Assembly (NCBI RefSeq): GCF_009604405.1
Contig: NZ_WEGK01000023.1
Span: forward strand, 1 to 64,000
DNA length: 64,000 nucleotides
Reading direction: 5' to 3'
Source of the DNA: Nocardia macrotermitis
GTDB taxonomy: Bacteria > Actinomycetota > Actinomycetes > Mycobacteriales > Mycobacteriaceae
The notes beneath the pieces are model-generated. The model was not told the DNA's origin, made no database searches, and saw nothing but the letters and a program-made list of their open reading frames with translations. The position numbers and the translations under genes are program-made. Every line of letters starts with the position of its first letter. The first letter of the stretch is position 1. Below, one piece after another: positions 43,137-52,156 of this stretch.

Positions 43137-44384
43137 ATGACCGACACCGCGACGGCCGCGCACGAGTGCGATCCGGACGACGCCGTAGTGACCCCCGTCC
43201 TGGATGTGGTGATCCCGGTCTACAACGAGGAGCGTGATCTGGGCATCTGTGTGCGTCGGCTGCGCGCGTTCCTCGATGACGGTTTCCCGTTCAGCGCGCG
43301 GATCACCATCGCGGACAACGCGTCCACCGACAGTACGCTGGCCGTCGCGCACGCGCTGGCCGACGAACTCGACGACGTGCAGGTGGTGCATCTGGACCGC
43401 AAGGGTCGCGGGCGCGCGCTGCGGGCGGTCTGGGAGGCGTCCGACGCGCAGGTCGTCGCGTACATGGATGTGGATCTGTCCACCGATCTCAACGCGCTGC
43501 TGCCGCTGGTCGCGCCGCTGGTGTCCGGGCATTCGGATCTGGCGATCGGCACCCGGCTGGCGAAATCCTCGCGGGTGGTGCGCGGGCCCAAACGCGAATT
43601 CATCTCCCGCTCGTACAACCTGATCCTGAAAGCCTCACTGCAAGCACGGTTTTCGGACGCGCAGTGCGGTTTCAAGGCGATGCGCACCGACGTCGGGCAG
43701 CTGGTGCTGCCGCTGGTGCAGGACGGTGAGTGGTTCTTCGACACCGAACTGCTCGTCATCGCCGAACGCGCCGGGCTGCGGATCCACGAGGTGCCGGTCG
43801 ACTGGATCGATGATCCGAATTCGAGCGTGCACATCATCGATACCGCGCGCAAGGATCTGCGCGGGATCTGGCGGCTCGGGCGAGCCCTGGCGACCGGGCG
43901 GCTGCCGATCAACGAGCTGCGGGCCGCGATCGGGCGGGAGCCGCTGGTGGAGGGGGTGCCGCTGGGGATGGTCGGGCAGCTGGTGCGGTTCGGGATCGTC
44001 GGGGTGGTCTCGACGCTCGCGTACATGGTGCTGTATCTGCTGTTGCAGCCGCTGACGGGCGCGCAGGCGGCGAATTTCCTGGCGTTGCTGATCACGGCGG
44101 TCGGTAATACGACGGCGAATCGGGCGTTCACGTTCGGGGTGCGCGGGTCGAGCAAGGCCGTGTCGCATCAGGTGCAGGGGCTGTTGATCTTCATCTTCAC
44201 CTGGTGCCTGACCAGCGGGTCGCTGTTCGCGCTGCATCACTGGGCACCCGGGGCGGCGGTGCATCTGCAACTGTTCGTGCTGGTCGTGGCGAATCTGGTG
44301 GCGACGTTGATCCGGTTCATCGGGTTGCGCTGGGTGTTCCGGAATGCGGTCGGCGGTTCGCAGCCCGCGGAGAGCATTACGTAA
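43137..44384 (+). CDS. Fused family 2 glycosyltransferase / GtrA-like membrane protein
   Basis: 415 residues. Residues 20-255 are a dolichol-phosphate-mannose-synthase-like GT2 domain: VLDVVIPVYNEERDLGICVR, DNASTDSTLAVAH and MDVDLSTDLNALLP (the DxD-type site), then RSYNLILK and SDAQCGFKAMRTD. Residues about 275-410 are a GtrA domain with four membrane helices (LVRFGIVGVVSTLAYMVLYL ... ITAVGNTTANRAFTFGVRG). Such fusions make and flip polyprenyl-phosphate sugars for envelope glycosylation. The sugar is unknown. A terminator follows. Confidence 0.92.
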   Translation: MTDTATAAHECDPDDAVVTPVLDVVIPVYNEERDLGICVRRLRAFLDDGFPFSARITIADNASTDSTLAVAHALADELDDVQVVHLDRKGRGRALRAVWEASDAQVVAYMDVDLSTDLNALLPLVAPLVSGHSDLAIGTRLAKSSRVVRGPKREFISRSYNLILKASLQARFSDAQCGFKAMRTDVGQLVLPLVQDGEWFFDTELLVIAERAGLRIHEVPVDWIDDPNSSVHIIDTARKDLRGIWRLGRALATGRLPINELRAAIGREPLVEGVPLGMVGQLVRFGIVGVVSTLAYMVLYLLLQPLTGAQAANFLALLITAVGNTTANRAFTFGVRGSSKAVSHQVQGLLIFIFTWCLTSGSLFALHHWAPGAAVHLQLFVLVVANLVATLIRFIGLRWVFRNAVGGSQPAESIT

Positions 44385-44426
44385 CACTCGGATTCGCCTG
44401 CGCGCCAAGGTGATTCGTGGGGAATG

Positions 44427-44455
44427 AGAAAGCCGCGCACGTAGCGCGGCTTCTC
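44427..44455. terminator. Terminator between the glycosyltransferase and tRNA-Glu
   Basis: AGCCGCGC (44431-44438) and GCGCGGCT (44444-44451) form a stem with a 5-base loop. On the minus strand a TTTCTCATT tract follows, so it mainly terminates the tRNA transcript. Confidence 0.7.
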
Positions 44456-44459
44456 GACG

Positions 44460-44532
44460 TAGCCCCGACGGGATTTGAACCCGCGCTACCGCCTTGAGAG
44501 GGCGGCGTCCTAGGCCGCTAGACGACGGGGCC
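44460..44532 (-). tRNA. tRNA-Glu (anticodon CTC)
   Basis: A 73-nt cloverleaf on the minus strand. The acceptor stem is GGCCCCG/CGGGGCT (one G-U pair). The D arm has TCTAGCGGCCTAGGA. The anticodon stem-loop is CCGCC-CTCTCAA-GGCGG with CTC at 44496-44498. The T arm carries GGGTTTGAATCCC. The CCA end is not encoded. A terminator lies just downstream. Confidence 0.96.
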
Positions 44533-44637
44533 AGGAACTTCGAATCCGGTGAACCGGAACCTGAGCAGTTTATCCACCCCGCGCGTTCTCGCCAAATCCG
44601 GTGCTCAGGCTCACACGCGCGGATGGGTCGCGGCAGC

Positions 44638-45267
44638 TCAGCGCGGGGCGTGCAGGGCCATGTGCAGGGTGGCCGCCCACTGGTGGACGATCTGTTTGCG
44701 GCGGGCCGAGTCGTCGGTGAGGACGTCGGCGAGGCCGAGGCCGCGGGCCATGTCGAGGGTGGCCTGGACCAGGTGGTGGGCGACGGGGTCGGCGTCGTCG
44801 ACGCCGAGGGCCTCGACCGCCAGCCGGTGCGAGACGCGGCCGAAGCGGGCCTCGAGCGGGACGATGCGTTCGCGCAGCGCCGGATCGGCGGCGGCGTGGG
44901 TCCACACCTGCAGGGCCGCCTTGAACAGCGCGGTCGTATAGGACTCGACCAACTGCGCCACCACTGCCTCGGTGCGGGCCGGATCCTGCGCGGCGGTGTG
45001 CGCCGAGGCCGAGCGGAACGCCGCCGCCTCGGCCTTGGAATGCTCCATCCGAATGTCGAACATGTACTCGAGCGCGGCGGTGATCAGATCCTCGCGGGTC
45101 GGGAAATGATGTTGGGCCGCACCGCGGGACACCCCGGCACGCTCGGCCACCACGGCGACGGTGGCTGCCGCCCAACCGGTTTCGGCCAGCGTGTCGATGG
45201 TCGATTCGAGCAGCCGCAGCCGGGTGGCCCGGCTGCGGTCCTGCTTGGGTTCGTGCGGGGTAGCCAT
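44638..45267 (-). CDS. TetR-family regulator at the end of the acyl-CoA carboxylase operon
   Basis: 209 residues. N-terminal helix-turn-helix: RLRLLESTIDTLAETGWAAA then TVAVVAERAGVSRGAAQHHF, and PTREDLITAALEYM. The C-terminal domain is typical of TetR_C, with no effector signature. It is the last gene of a leftward operon, six bases after the enoyl-CoA hydratase stop. It is likely the local repressor, and a candidate operator (53956-53971) lies at the operon's promoter about 9 kb away; this link is inferred. Confidence 0.92.
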   Translation of the reverse strand: MATPHEPKQDRSRATRLRLLESTIDTLAETGWAAATVAVVAERAGVSRGAAQHHFPTREDLITAALEYMFDIRMEHSKAEAAAFRSASAHTAAQDPARTEAVVAQLVESYTTALFKAALQVWTHAAADPALRERIVPLEARFGRVSHRLAVEALGVDDADPVAHHLVQATLDMARGLGLADVLTDDSARRKQIVHQWAATLHMALHAPR

Positions 45268-45273
45268 GACTGG

Positions 45274-46062
45274 CTATTCTGCCCAGTTGGGCGGGCGGCG
45301 CTCGAAGAAGGCCGTCATACCCTCGATGACCTCGGGCGTTCCGAAATAGGACGCCGAGCGTTTCGCCAACTCCTCGGCGGAACGGTCGAATTCGGCGAGC
45401 AGGGCGGCGTTCACCAGGCGCTTGCCCTCGGCGAGGCCCTGCGGGGAGCTCTTGCGGAGTTCGGCGCGGAGGCGGTTCACCTCTGTCGCAGCGTCTTCCG
45501 CCGCGACGGTGATCAGGCCGATGCGTTCGGCTTCCGCGGCATCGAAGGTTTCGCCGGTCTGGTAGTAGCGCGCGGCCGAGCGGGAGGTCGTGCGGGGCAG
45601 CAGGGTCAGCGAAATCATGAAGGGGGCCAAGCCGATTCGTGCCTCGGTCAGGGCGAAGGTGCTGGACGGTCCGGCCACCGCGATGTCGCAGGCGGCCAGA
45701 ATGCCCATGCCGCCCGCGCGGACGTTGCCGTTCACCTGTGCCACAACGGGTTTCGGGAGCACGAGAATGTCGCGCAGGACACGGATCATCCAGCGGGTTC
45801 GGATGTCCGCCGCCGCGGCGGGGTCGGCGTCCAGGGCTTCCTTGAGATCCGCACCGGCGCAGAAGGTATTGCCGGTGTGGGTCAGGACGACGCCGCGCGC
45901 GGAATCGTCGGCGGCGGCGCGTTCCAGGCCCGCCAGGAGTTCCTGGACCAGGCGGGCGGACAGCGCGTTGCGGTTGCGCGGGGAGTCCAGGGTGAGGACG
46001 GCGAATCCGTCGCTCACCTCGTAGTGCACGAAAGGCGCATCGGCACTTGGAGTTTCGGTCAT
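45274..46062 (-). CDS. echA7: Enoyl-CoA hydratase/isomerase (EchA7-like)
   Basis: 262-residue crotonase-fold protein. Oxyanion-hole motifs: HTGNTFCAGADLKEAL and VNGNVRAGGMGILAACDIAV. FALTEARIGLAPFMISLTLL follows. The usual catalytic Glu (of E-x-x-x-G) appears as TEARIG. It would hydrate the unsaturated acyl-CoA made by the neighbouring dehydrogenase or carboxylase. It follows fadE12 by 9 bases. The same gene order exists at Rv0971c-Rv0976c, from which the name is taken. Confidence 0.92.
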   Translation of the reverse strand: MTETPSADAPFVHYEVSDGFAVLTLDSPRNRNALSARLVQELLAGLERAAADDSARGVVLTHTGNTFCAGADLKEALDADPAAAADIRTRWMIRVLRDILVLPKPVVAQVNGNVRAGGMGILAACDIAVAGPSSTFALTEARIGLAPFMISLTLLPRTTSRSAARYYQTGETFDAAEAERIGLITVAAEDAATEVNRLRAELRKSSPQGLAEGKRLVNAALLAEFDRSAEELAKRSASYFGTPEVIEGMTAFFERRPPNWAE

Positions 46063-46071
46063 GCGAACCCC

Positions 46072-47235
46072 TCAGTAGGACCTGGGCAGGCCCAGCGAAT
46101 GCTGGGAGACGAAGTTCAGGATCATCTCGCGGCTGACCGGCGCGACGCGCGCGATACGGGCCGCGGCCAGCATGCCGGCCAGGCCGACGTCGCGGGTCAG
46201 ACCCGAACCGCCGTGCGTCTGGATGGCCTGGTCCAACGCCTTGATACTCGCCTCCGCCGCAGCGTATTTCGCCATGTTCGCCGCCTCGGCCGCACCGAAG
46301 TCGTCGCCCGAGTCGTACAGCACCGCGGCCTTCTGCATCATCAGCTTGGCCAGTTCGAGTTCGATCTTCACCTGGGCGAGCGGATGCGAAAGTCCTTGGT
46401 GCGCACCGATCGGCACGCCCTTCCACACCGCGCGTTCCTTGGCGTACTCGATCGCGCGATCGATGGCGTAGCGGCCCATGCCCACCGCCATGGCCGCGCC
46501 CATGATGCGCTCGGGATTCAGGCCCGCAAACAGCTGCGCGATGGCCGCGTCCTCCTGGCCGACCAGGGCACTGGCGGGCAGCCGCACATCGTCCAGGAAC
46601 AGCGTGAACTGGTTGTCCGGCTCGATGATGTCCATCTCCTGCGCCGTCTTGACCAGGCCGGGAGCGTCGGTCGGGACGATGAACAGGGCGGGCTGGAGGT
46701 TACCGGTCTTGGCGTTCTCGGTGCGGGCCACGATCAGCACCGCCTCGGCCTGATCCACCCCGGAGATGAAGATCTTGCGGCCGTTGAGGATCCAGTCCTC
46801 GCCGTCGCGGCGGGCGGTGGTGGTGATCTTGTGCGAGTTCGATCCGGCGTCGGGTTCGGTGATGCCGAAGACCATCTTGGACGTGCCGTCGGCGAGGCGG
46901 GTGAGCCAGTACTTCTTCTGGTCCTCGGTGCCGTACTTGGTGATGATCGTGCCGCAGATGGCCGGGGAGACCACCATCAGCAGCAGGCCGCAGCCGCGCG
47001 CGGAGAGTTCCTCCTGCACCAGGGCCAGTTCGTAGATGCCCGCGCCGCCACCGCCATACTGCTCGGGCAGGTTCACCCCGAGGAAGCCGAGTTTGCCTGC
47101 CTCGGACCACAATTCGTCGTACGGCTCGTTGCGGCGGGCCTTGGGTCCGGCGTAGTCGCGGAAGTTGTACTTCTCGGCCAGGGCGGCCACCGCGGCGCGC
47201 AGCGCCTTCTGCTCCTCGGATTCGATGAAACTCAT
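46072..47235 (-). CDS. fadE12: Acyl-CoA dehydrogenase (FadE12-like)
   Basis: 387 residues from the ATG at 47235, which overlaps the upstream carboxylase stop by 4 bases. Motifs: FGITEPDAGSNSHKITTTAR, then QPALFIVPTDAPG, ARIARVAPVSREMILNFVSQ at the C terminus and THGGSGLTRDVGLAGM. FAD enzyme of alpha-beta dehydrogenation. Length is standard. It sits between a biotin-dependent carboxylase and an enoyl-CoA hydratase, so the substrate is likely a branched or terpenoid-type acyl-CoA, which is inference. Confidence 0.93.
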   Translation of the reverse strand: MSFIESEEQKALRAAVAALAEKYNFRDYAGPKARRNEPYDELWSEAGKLGFLGVNLPEQYGGGGAGIYELALVQEELSARGCGLLLMVVSPAICGTIITKYGTEDQKKYWLTRLADGTSKMVFGITEPDAGSNSHKITTTARRDGEDWILNGRKIFISGVDQAEAVLIVARTENAKTGNLQPALFIVPTDAPGLVKTAQEMDIIEPDNQFTLFLDDVRLPASALVGQEDAAIAQLFAGLNPERIMGAAMAVGMGRYAIDRAIEYAKERAVWKGVPIGAHQGLSHPLAQVKIELELAKLMMQKAAVLYDSGDDFGAAEAANMAKYAAAEASIKALDQAIQTHGGSGLTRDVGLAGMLAAARIARVAPVSREMILNFVSQHSLGLPRSY

Positions 47236-49289
47236 TCGGCTACTCCTTCGCTGGGGGTGGCATCCGCGCTGCGGACGACGGCGAGTACCGCGCCGACCTC
47301 TACCTGTTGGCCTGCAACGACATTCAGTTCGGCGAGCACGCCCGCGGCGGGGGCGGCGATGGTGTGTTCCATCTTCATCGCCTCCAGCCACAGGATCGGC
47401 TGACCCTTCTCGACCCGGTCGCCCGCCTGTGCGCCGAGGCGGATGACCGCGCCGGGCATGGGGGCCAGCAGGGAGCCCTCTGCCACGTGATCGGCCGGGT
47501 CCTCGAAGCGTGGGAGGCGTTTCACCGCTACCGGGCCCAGTGCGGAGTCGATCGCGACGAGGTCGTCGTAGCGGGCGATGTCGAAACGTCGGCGGACCCG
47601 GCCGCGCTCGCCGGGGACGGACAGGGTGACCGAATCCGGTGTGGCCTCGATCAATTCGAGTCCCTCGAAACCGTCGACCGCGAGGCCCGTGCGGGTGAGG
47701 CGGTAGCGGATCTCGTGTTTGCCGGTGATGCGGGACTCGTAGGATTTGGACTGGGGTTGGGAGGGAAGATTGCGCCAGCCGCTGGGCAGGCCCGCGCCGA
47801 TGCGGACCTTCGCACGATTCGCCGCCGCGTCGGACAGGGCCGCCGCCACGATCGAGAGCTTCTCGTCCGACTCGGAAACCAGAGGGGCGGAAAGCTTTTC
47901 GATGTCGTGTGTGGCGAAGAACGCGGTGTCGGTATCGCCCGCGAGGAAGGCCGGGTGGCGCAGCACACGGACCAGCAGATCGCGGTTGGTGACCAGGCCG
48001 TGGATCTTCGCGCGTTGCAGTGCCGAGGCGAGCAGATGTGCTGCCTCGTCACGGGTTTCGGCGTAGGAGATCACCTTGGACAGCATCGGGTCGTAGTGCA
48101 CGCCGACCACCGAGCCGTCGACCACGCCGGTGTCCAGGCGGACGCCGGGCTCGGTCAGGACCGTGAATTCGCCTGTGGTGCCGGGGATGTCGAGCTTGTG
48201 GACCGGGCCGCTCTGGGGCTGCCAATCCTGTGCCGGATCCTCCGCGTAGAGGCGCACCTCGATGGAGTGGCCGCGCAGGCCGGGCTGCCGAGCGGGCAGC
48301 GGACGGCCCGCCGCCACCTGCAACTGCAATCGGACCAGGTCCAGGCCGGTGACCTGCTCGGTGACCGGATGTTCCACTTGCAGACGGGTATTCATCTCCA
48401 GGAAGAAGAAATCACCCCGCTCGTCGGCGAGGAATTCGACCGTGCCCGCACCCTCGTAACCGATCGCCTCCGAGGCCAGTCGCGCGGCGGTGAACAACCG
48501 CTCGCGCATGCCGTCCATCTTCTCCACCAGCGGTGAGGGCGCTTCCTCGACGACCTTCTGGTGCCGTCGCTGGATGGAACATTCGCGCTCACCCACCGCC
48601 CACACCGTACCGTGCGTATCCGCCATGACCTGCACTTCGATGTGCCGTCCGGTCTCGAGATAGCGCTCGCAGAACACGGTCGGATCGCCGAAGGCGGATT
48701 CGGCCTCGCGGCGCGCGGCCTCGAGTTGCGGGGCCAGATCGGCCACCTCGCGCACTACCCGCATGCCACGACCGCCGCCGCCCGCGGAGGCTTTGATCAG
48801 CACGGGCAGCAGGTCGGGAGTGACCTCGGCCGGATCGAGCTGCTTCAGCACCGGAACTCCGGCCGCGTCCATCATCTTCTTGGACTCCACCTTGGAGCCC
48901 ATCTGCTCGATGGCCGCGACGGGCGGGCCGATCCAGGTCAGCCCCGCCTCCTGCACGGCGCGCGCGAATCCGGCGTTCTCGGAAAGGAATCCGTAGCCGG
49001 GATGGATCGCGTCGGCACCGGCGGCCAGGGCGGCCTCGATGATCAGTTCACCGCGCAGGTAGGTCTCGGCCGGGGTGTTGCCAGGTAGCCGGACGGCCGA
49101 ATCTGCCTCCGCCACATGGGGAGAGTGCGCGTCGGCATCGGAATACACTGCCGTGGTGGCGATTCCCATCCGGCGGCAGGTCGCGAAGACGCGCCGGGCG
49201 ATCTCCCCGCGATTGGCGACCAGGACGTTCGCTAGCCCACCCGTCGCCCGACCACCACCCCTCACCGAATCACTGCGTGATGCTGTCAT
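47232..49289 (-). CDS. accA2: Acyl-CoA carboxylase biotin carboxylase/biotin carrier subunit (AccA2-like)
   Basis: 685 residues. Biotin carboxylase domain at residues about 20-460 (ANVLVANRGEIARRVFATCR, KASAGGGGRGMRVV, GERECSIQRRHQKVVEEAPS, EMNTRLQVEHPVTEQVTGLD). Then a linker and the C-terminal biotin carrier with LWLEAMKMEHTI, biotinyl Lys639. The first ATG after GAGGCGAATT (49289) is used; 8 bases separate it from the accD2 stop. Together with accD2 it forms a complete alpha/beta carboxylase. The substrate (3-methylcrotonyl-, geranyl- or another branched enoyl-CoA) cannot be told from the sequence. Confidence 0.95.
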   Translation of the reverse strand: MTASRSDSVRGGGRATGGLANVLVANRGEIARRVFATCRRMGIATTAVYSDADAHSPHVAEADSAVRLPGNTPAETYLRGELIIEAALAAGADAIHPGYGFLSENAGFARAVQEAGLTWIGPPVAAIEQMGSKVESKKMMDAAGVPVLKQLDPAEVTPDLLPVLIKASAGGGGRGMRVVREVADLAPQLEAARREAESAFGDPTVFCERYLETGRHIEVQVMADTHGTVWAVGERECSIQRRHQKVVEEAPSPLVEKMDGMRERLFTAARLASEAIGYEGAGTVEFLADERGDFFFLEMNTRLQVEHPVTEQVTGLDLVRLQLQVAAGRPLPARQPGLRGHSIEVRLYAEDPAQDWQPQSGPVHKLDIPGTTGEFTVLTEPGVRLDTGVVDGSVVGVHYDPMLSKVISYAETRDEAAHLLASALQRAKIHGLVTNRDLLVRVLRHPAFLAGDTDTAFFATHDIEKLSAPLVSESDEKLSIVAAALSDAAANRAKVRIGAGLPSGWRNLPSQPQSKSYESRITGKHEIRYRLTRTGLAVDGFEGLELIEATPDSVTLSVPGERGRVRRRFDIARYDDLVAIDSALGPVAVKRLPRFEDPADHVAEGSLLAPMPGAVIRLGAQAGDRVEKGQPILWLEAMKMEHTIAAPAAGVLAELNVVAGQQVEVGAVLAVVRSADATPSEGVAE

Positions 49290-49297
49290 AATTCGCC

Positions 49298-50896
49298 TCA
49301 CATCCGGAAGACGCCGAACCCAGCGGCGCCTTCGATCGGGGCATTGTGGATGGCGGACAACGCCATTCCCAGTACCGTGCGGGTGTCGCGGGGGTCGATG
49401 ACGCCGTCGTCGTACAGGCGTCCCGACATGAACATGGGCAGTGATTCGGCCTCGATCTGCGCCTCGATCATCGCGCGCATCCCCTTGTCGGCCTCCTCGT
49501 CGAAGGGCATGCCCCGGGACTCGGCGGCCGCGCGGCCCACGATCGAGATGACGCCCGCCAATTGCGCACCGCCCATGACGGCGGATTTCGCACTGGGCCA
49601 GGCGAATACGAAACGCGGGTCGTAGGCCCGGCCGCACATGCCGTAGTGGCCCGCGCCGTAGGACGCGCCCATCAGCACCGAGATGTGCGGCACCTTCGAA
49701 TTGGAGACCGCGTTGATCATCATCGCGCCGTGCTTGATGATGCCCTTCTGCTCGTACTCCTTGCCGACCATGTAGCCGGTTGTGTTGTGCAGGAACAACA
49801 GTGGCGTATCGGACTGGTTCGCCAGCTGGATGAACTGCGCGGCCTTCTGCGCCTCCTCGGAGAACAGCACGCCACGCGCGTTGGCGAGAATGCCGATCGG
49901 ATAGCCGTGCAGCTCGGCCCATCCGGTCACCAGGCTCGACCCGTAGAGCGGTTTGAACTCGTCGAAATCCGAACCGTCGACCACGCGGGCGATGACCTCG
50001 CGCGGATCGAACGGGATCTTCAGATCGGTCGGCACGATGCCGAGCAGTTCGTCCTGGTCGTACCGCGGTTCGACGACCTCGGCCCGGGGCGCGGGGCCGC
50101 GCTTGGTCCAGTTGAGCCGCTTGACGATCGAGCGGCCCAGGCGGATCGCGTCCTGTTCGTCGGTGGCCAGATAGTCGGCCAGACCCGAGACGCGCGCGTG
50201 CATTTCCGCGCCGCCGAGGGATTCGTCGTCGGACTCCTCACCGGTGGCCATCTTCACCAGCGGCGGGCCACCGAGGAACACCTTGGAGCGTTCCTTGATC
50301 ATGACCGTGTAGTCCGACATGCCGGGGATGTACGCGCCACCGGCGGTGGAGTTGCCGAAAACCAGTGCGATGGTGGGGATTCCGGCCGCCGACAGCCGGG
50401 TCAGGTCGCGGAACATGCGACCGCCGGGGACGAAGACCTCCTTCTGCGTCGGCAGATCCGCGCCGCCGGATTCGACCAGGCCGATGACCGGGAGGCGGTT
50501 CTCCAGCGCGATATCGTTCATGCGCAGGTTCTTTCGCAACGTCCACGGGTTCGAGGTGCCGCCGCGCACGGTCGGATCGGGGGCGACGATCATGCATTCG
50601 ACGCCCTCCACGATCCCGATGCCCGCGATAACGCTTGCGCCCACGTGGAATTCGCTGCCCCAGGCCGCGAGGGGGGCCAGTTCCAGGAACGGCGAATCCT
50701 CGTCGATGAGCAGTTCGATGCGTTCGCGCGCGGTCAGCTTGCCGCGCTTGCGATGCCGGGCCAGCTTGTCCGGGCCGCCACCGGCGATGTTCTTCGCGTA
50801 TTCGGCCTCGACCTCGGCCAGTTTCGTCGTCATGGCCTCGGCGGCGGCCACGTAATCCGCCGACGCCGCATCCAGTGTGCTACGCAGAATGCTCAA
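49298..50896 (-). CDS. accD2: Acyl-CoA carboxylase carboxyltransferase subunit (AccD2-like)
   Basis: 532 residues from a TTG at 50896 that overlaps the upstream dehydrogenase stop (TTGA). The crotonase-fold halves are visible: RHRKRGKLTARERIELLIDE, LVESGGADLPTQKEVFVPGG, FGNSTAGGAYIPGMSDYTVM, and in the second half LLFLHNTTGYMVGKEYEQKG and GASYGAGHYGMCGRAYDPRF. This is the MCC/GCC-beta type rather than propionyl-CoA type. The length matches Rv0974c. It transfers CO2 from biotin on the partner subunit to the acyl-CoA. Confidence 0.94.
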   Translation of the reverse strand: MSILRSTLDAASADYVAAAEAMTTKLAEVEAEYAKNIAGGGPDKLARHRKRGKLTARERIELLIDEDSPFLELAPLAAWGSEFHVGASVIAGIGIVEGVECMIVAPDPTVRGGTSNPWTLRKNLRMNDIALENRLPVIGLVESGGADLPTQKEVFVPGGRMFRDLTRLSAAGIPTIALVFGNSTAGGAYIPGMSDYTVMIKERSKVFLGGPPLVKMATGEESDDESLGGAEMHARVSGLADYLATDEQDAIRLGRSIVKRLNWTKRGPAPRAEVVEPRYDQDELLGIVPTDLKIPFDPREVIARVVDGSDFDEFKPLYGSSLVTGWAELHGYPIGILANARGVLFSEEAQKAAQFIQLANQSDTPLLFLHNTTGYMVGKEYEQKGIIKHGAMMINAVSNSKVPHISVLMGASYGAGHYGMCGRAYDPRFVFAWPSAKSAVMGGAQLAGVISIVGRAAAESRGMPFDEEADKGMRAMIEAQIEAESLPMFMSGRLYDDGVIDPRDTRTVLGMALSAIHNAPIEGAAGFGVFRM

Positions 50897-52050
50897 GACT
50901 GGAACCCCAATCGCTTGGCCGCGAGGCTGGTCAGGATCTCGTTCGTGCCACCGCCGATGCCGAGGATGCGCACGTCCCGATAATGCCGCTCGACCTCGGA
51001 CTCGCGCATGTAGCCGAGTCCACCGAACAGCTGAACCGCCTGGTGCGCAACCCATTCCGCGGTTTCCACGGCGGTGTTCTTGGCGAAGCACACCTCCGCG
51101 ATCAGATCGGTGTCGCCCGCCGCCGCCCGCTCGACCACGTGGTGGGTGTACACCCGCGCGATGTCGATCCGGCGTGCCATCTCCGACAACGTGTTCTGCA
51201 CCGCCTGGCGGCTGATCAGCGGGCGACCGAAGGTCTCCCGATCCCGGCACCATTGCAGGGTCAGATCCAGGCAGCGCTGCGCATGTCCGTACGCCTGCGC
51301 GGACAGCCCCACCCGCTCACTCACGAATGCCTGTGCGATCTGGGCGAATCCGCTGTTCTCGACGCCGACCAGATTCGACACCGGTACGCGCGCATCGACA
51401 TACGAGAGTTCGGCGGTGTCCGAGGCCAGCCAGCCCATCTTCTCCAGCTTGCGGCTGACGGTGAAACCTGGCGTGCCCTTCTCCACCACGAGCAGCGAAA
51501 CACCCGCCGCGCCAGCGCCTCCCGTGCGCACGGCGGTGACCACATAGTCCGCGCGCACGCCGGAGGTGATGAACGTCTTCGAGCCGTTCACCACGTAGTC
51601 GTCGCCGTCGCGCACGGCGGTGGTGCGCAGATGTCCGACGTCCGAGCCGCCGCTGGGTTCGGTGATGGCCAGTGAGCCGATCTTCTCCCCCGCCAGTGTC
51701 GGTTTCACCCAGCGGTCGATCTGCTCGGTGTTCCCGGCCGCGATGAGGTGCGGGACAGCGATTCCGCAGGTGAACAGCGAAGCGAAGACGCCGCCCGAAC
51801 TGCCCGCGTAATGCATTTCCTCGCAGACGATCGCGGCGTCGAGGCCGTCACCGCCGGAGCCGCCGACGGACTCGGGGAACTGGATGCCCAGCAGGCCCAG
51901 CGCGCCCGCCTTCTTGTGCAACTCGCGCGGGATCTCACCGGCGCGTTCCCACTCGTCCAGATTGGGCAGTACCTCGCGTTCGGCGAAACCTCTTACGGTG
52001 GAACGTAGTTCGCGCCGCTCAGGTGTTTCCCAAGGGTTCACATAGGTCAT
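50893..52050 (-). CDS. fadE13: Acyl-CoA dehydrogenase (FadE13-like)
   Basis: 385 residues from the ATG at 52050 (GGAGGACGCAACG upstream). Motifs: SLAITEPSGGSDVGHLRTTA, GSKTFITSGVRADYVVTAVR, RETFGRPLISRQAVQNTLSE, QLFGGLGYMRESEVERHYRD and LGIGGGTNEILTSLAAKRLG. FAD-dependent; probably acts early in the pathway, before carboxylation. Its stop overlaps the accD2 start. The second acyl-CoA dehydrogenase of the operon (fadE12) is only distantly similar. Confidence 0.93.
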   Translation of the reverse strand: MTYVNPWETPERRELRSTVRGFAEREVLPNLDEWERAGEIPRELHKKAGALGLLGIQFPESVGGSGGDGLDAAIVCEEMHYAGSSGGVFASLFTCGIAVPHLIAAGNTEQIDRWVKPTLAGEKIGSLAITEPSGGSDVGHLRTTAVRDGDDYVVNGSKTFITSGVRADYVVTAVRTGGAGAAGVSLLVVEKGTPGFTVSRKLEKMGWLASDTAELSYVDARVPVSNLVGVENSGFAQIAQAFVSERVGLSAQAYGHAQRCLDLTLQWCRDRETFGRPLISRQAVQNTLSEMARRIDIARVYTHHVVERAAAGDTDLIAEVCFAKNTAVETAEWVAHQAVQLFGGLGYMRESEVERHYRDVRILGIGGGTNEILTSLAAKRLGFQS

Positions 52051-52156
52051 CGTTGCGTCCTCCCGGGCCTGCACCAGCGCCCTCCTCGGTGACACCCCGC
52101 CGCTTCCCGCGGGCGTCGACTGTTCATGACTGATGTCCCCTCGGCTGCGCGATTGC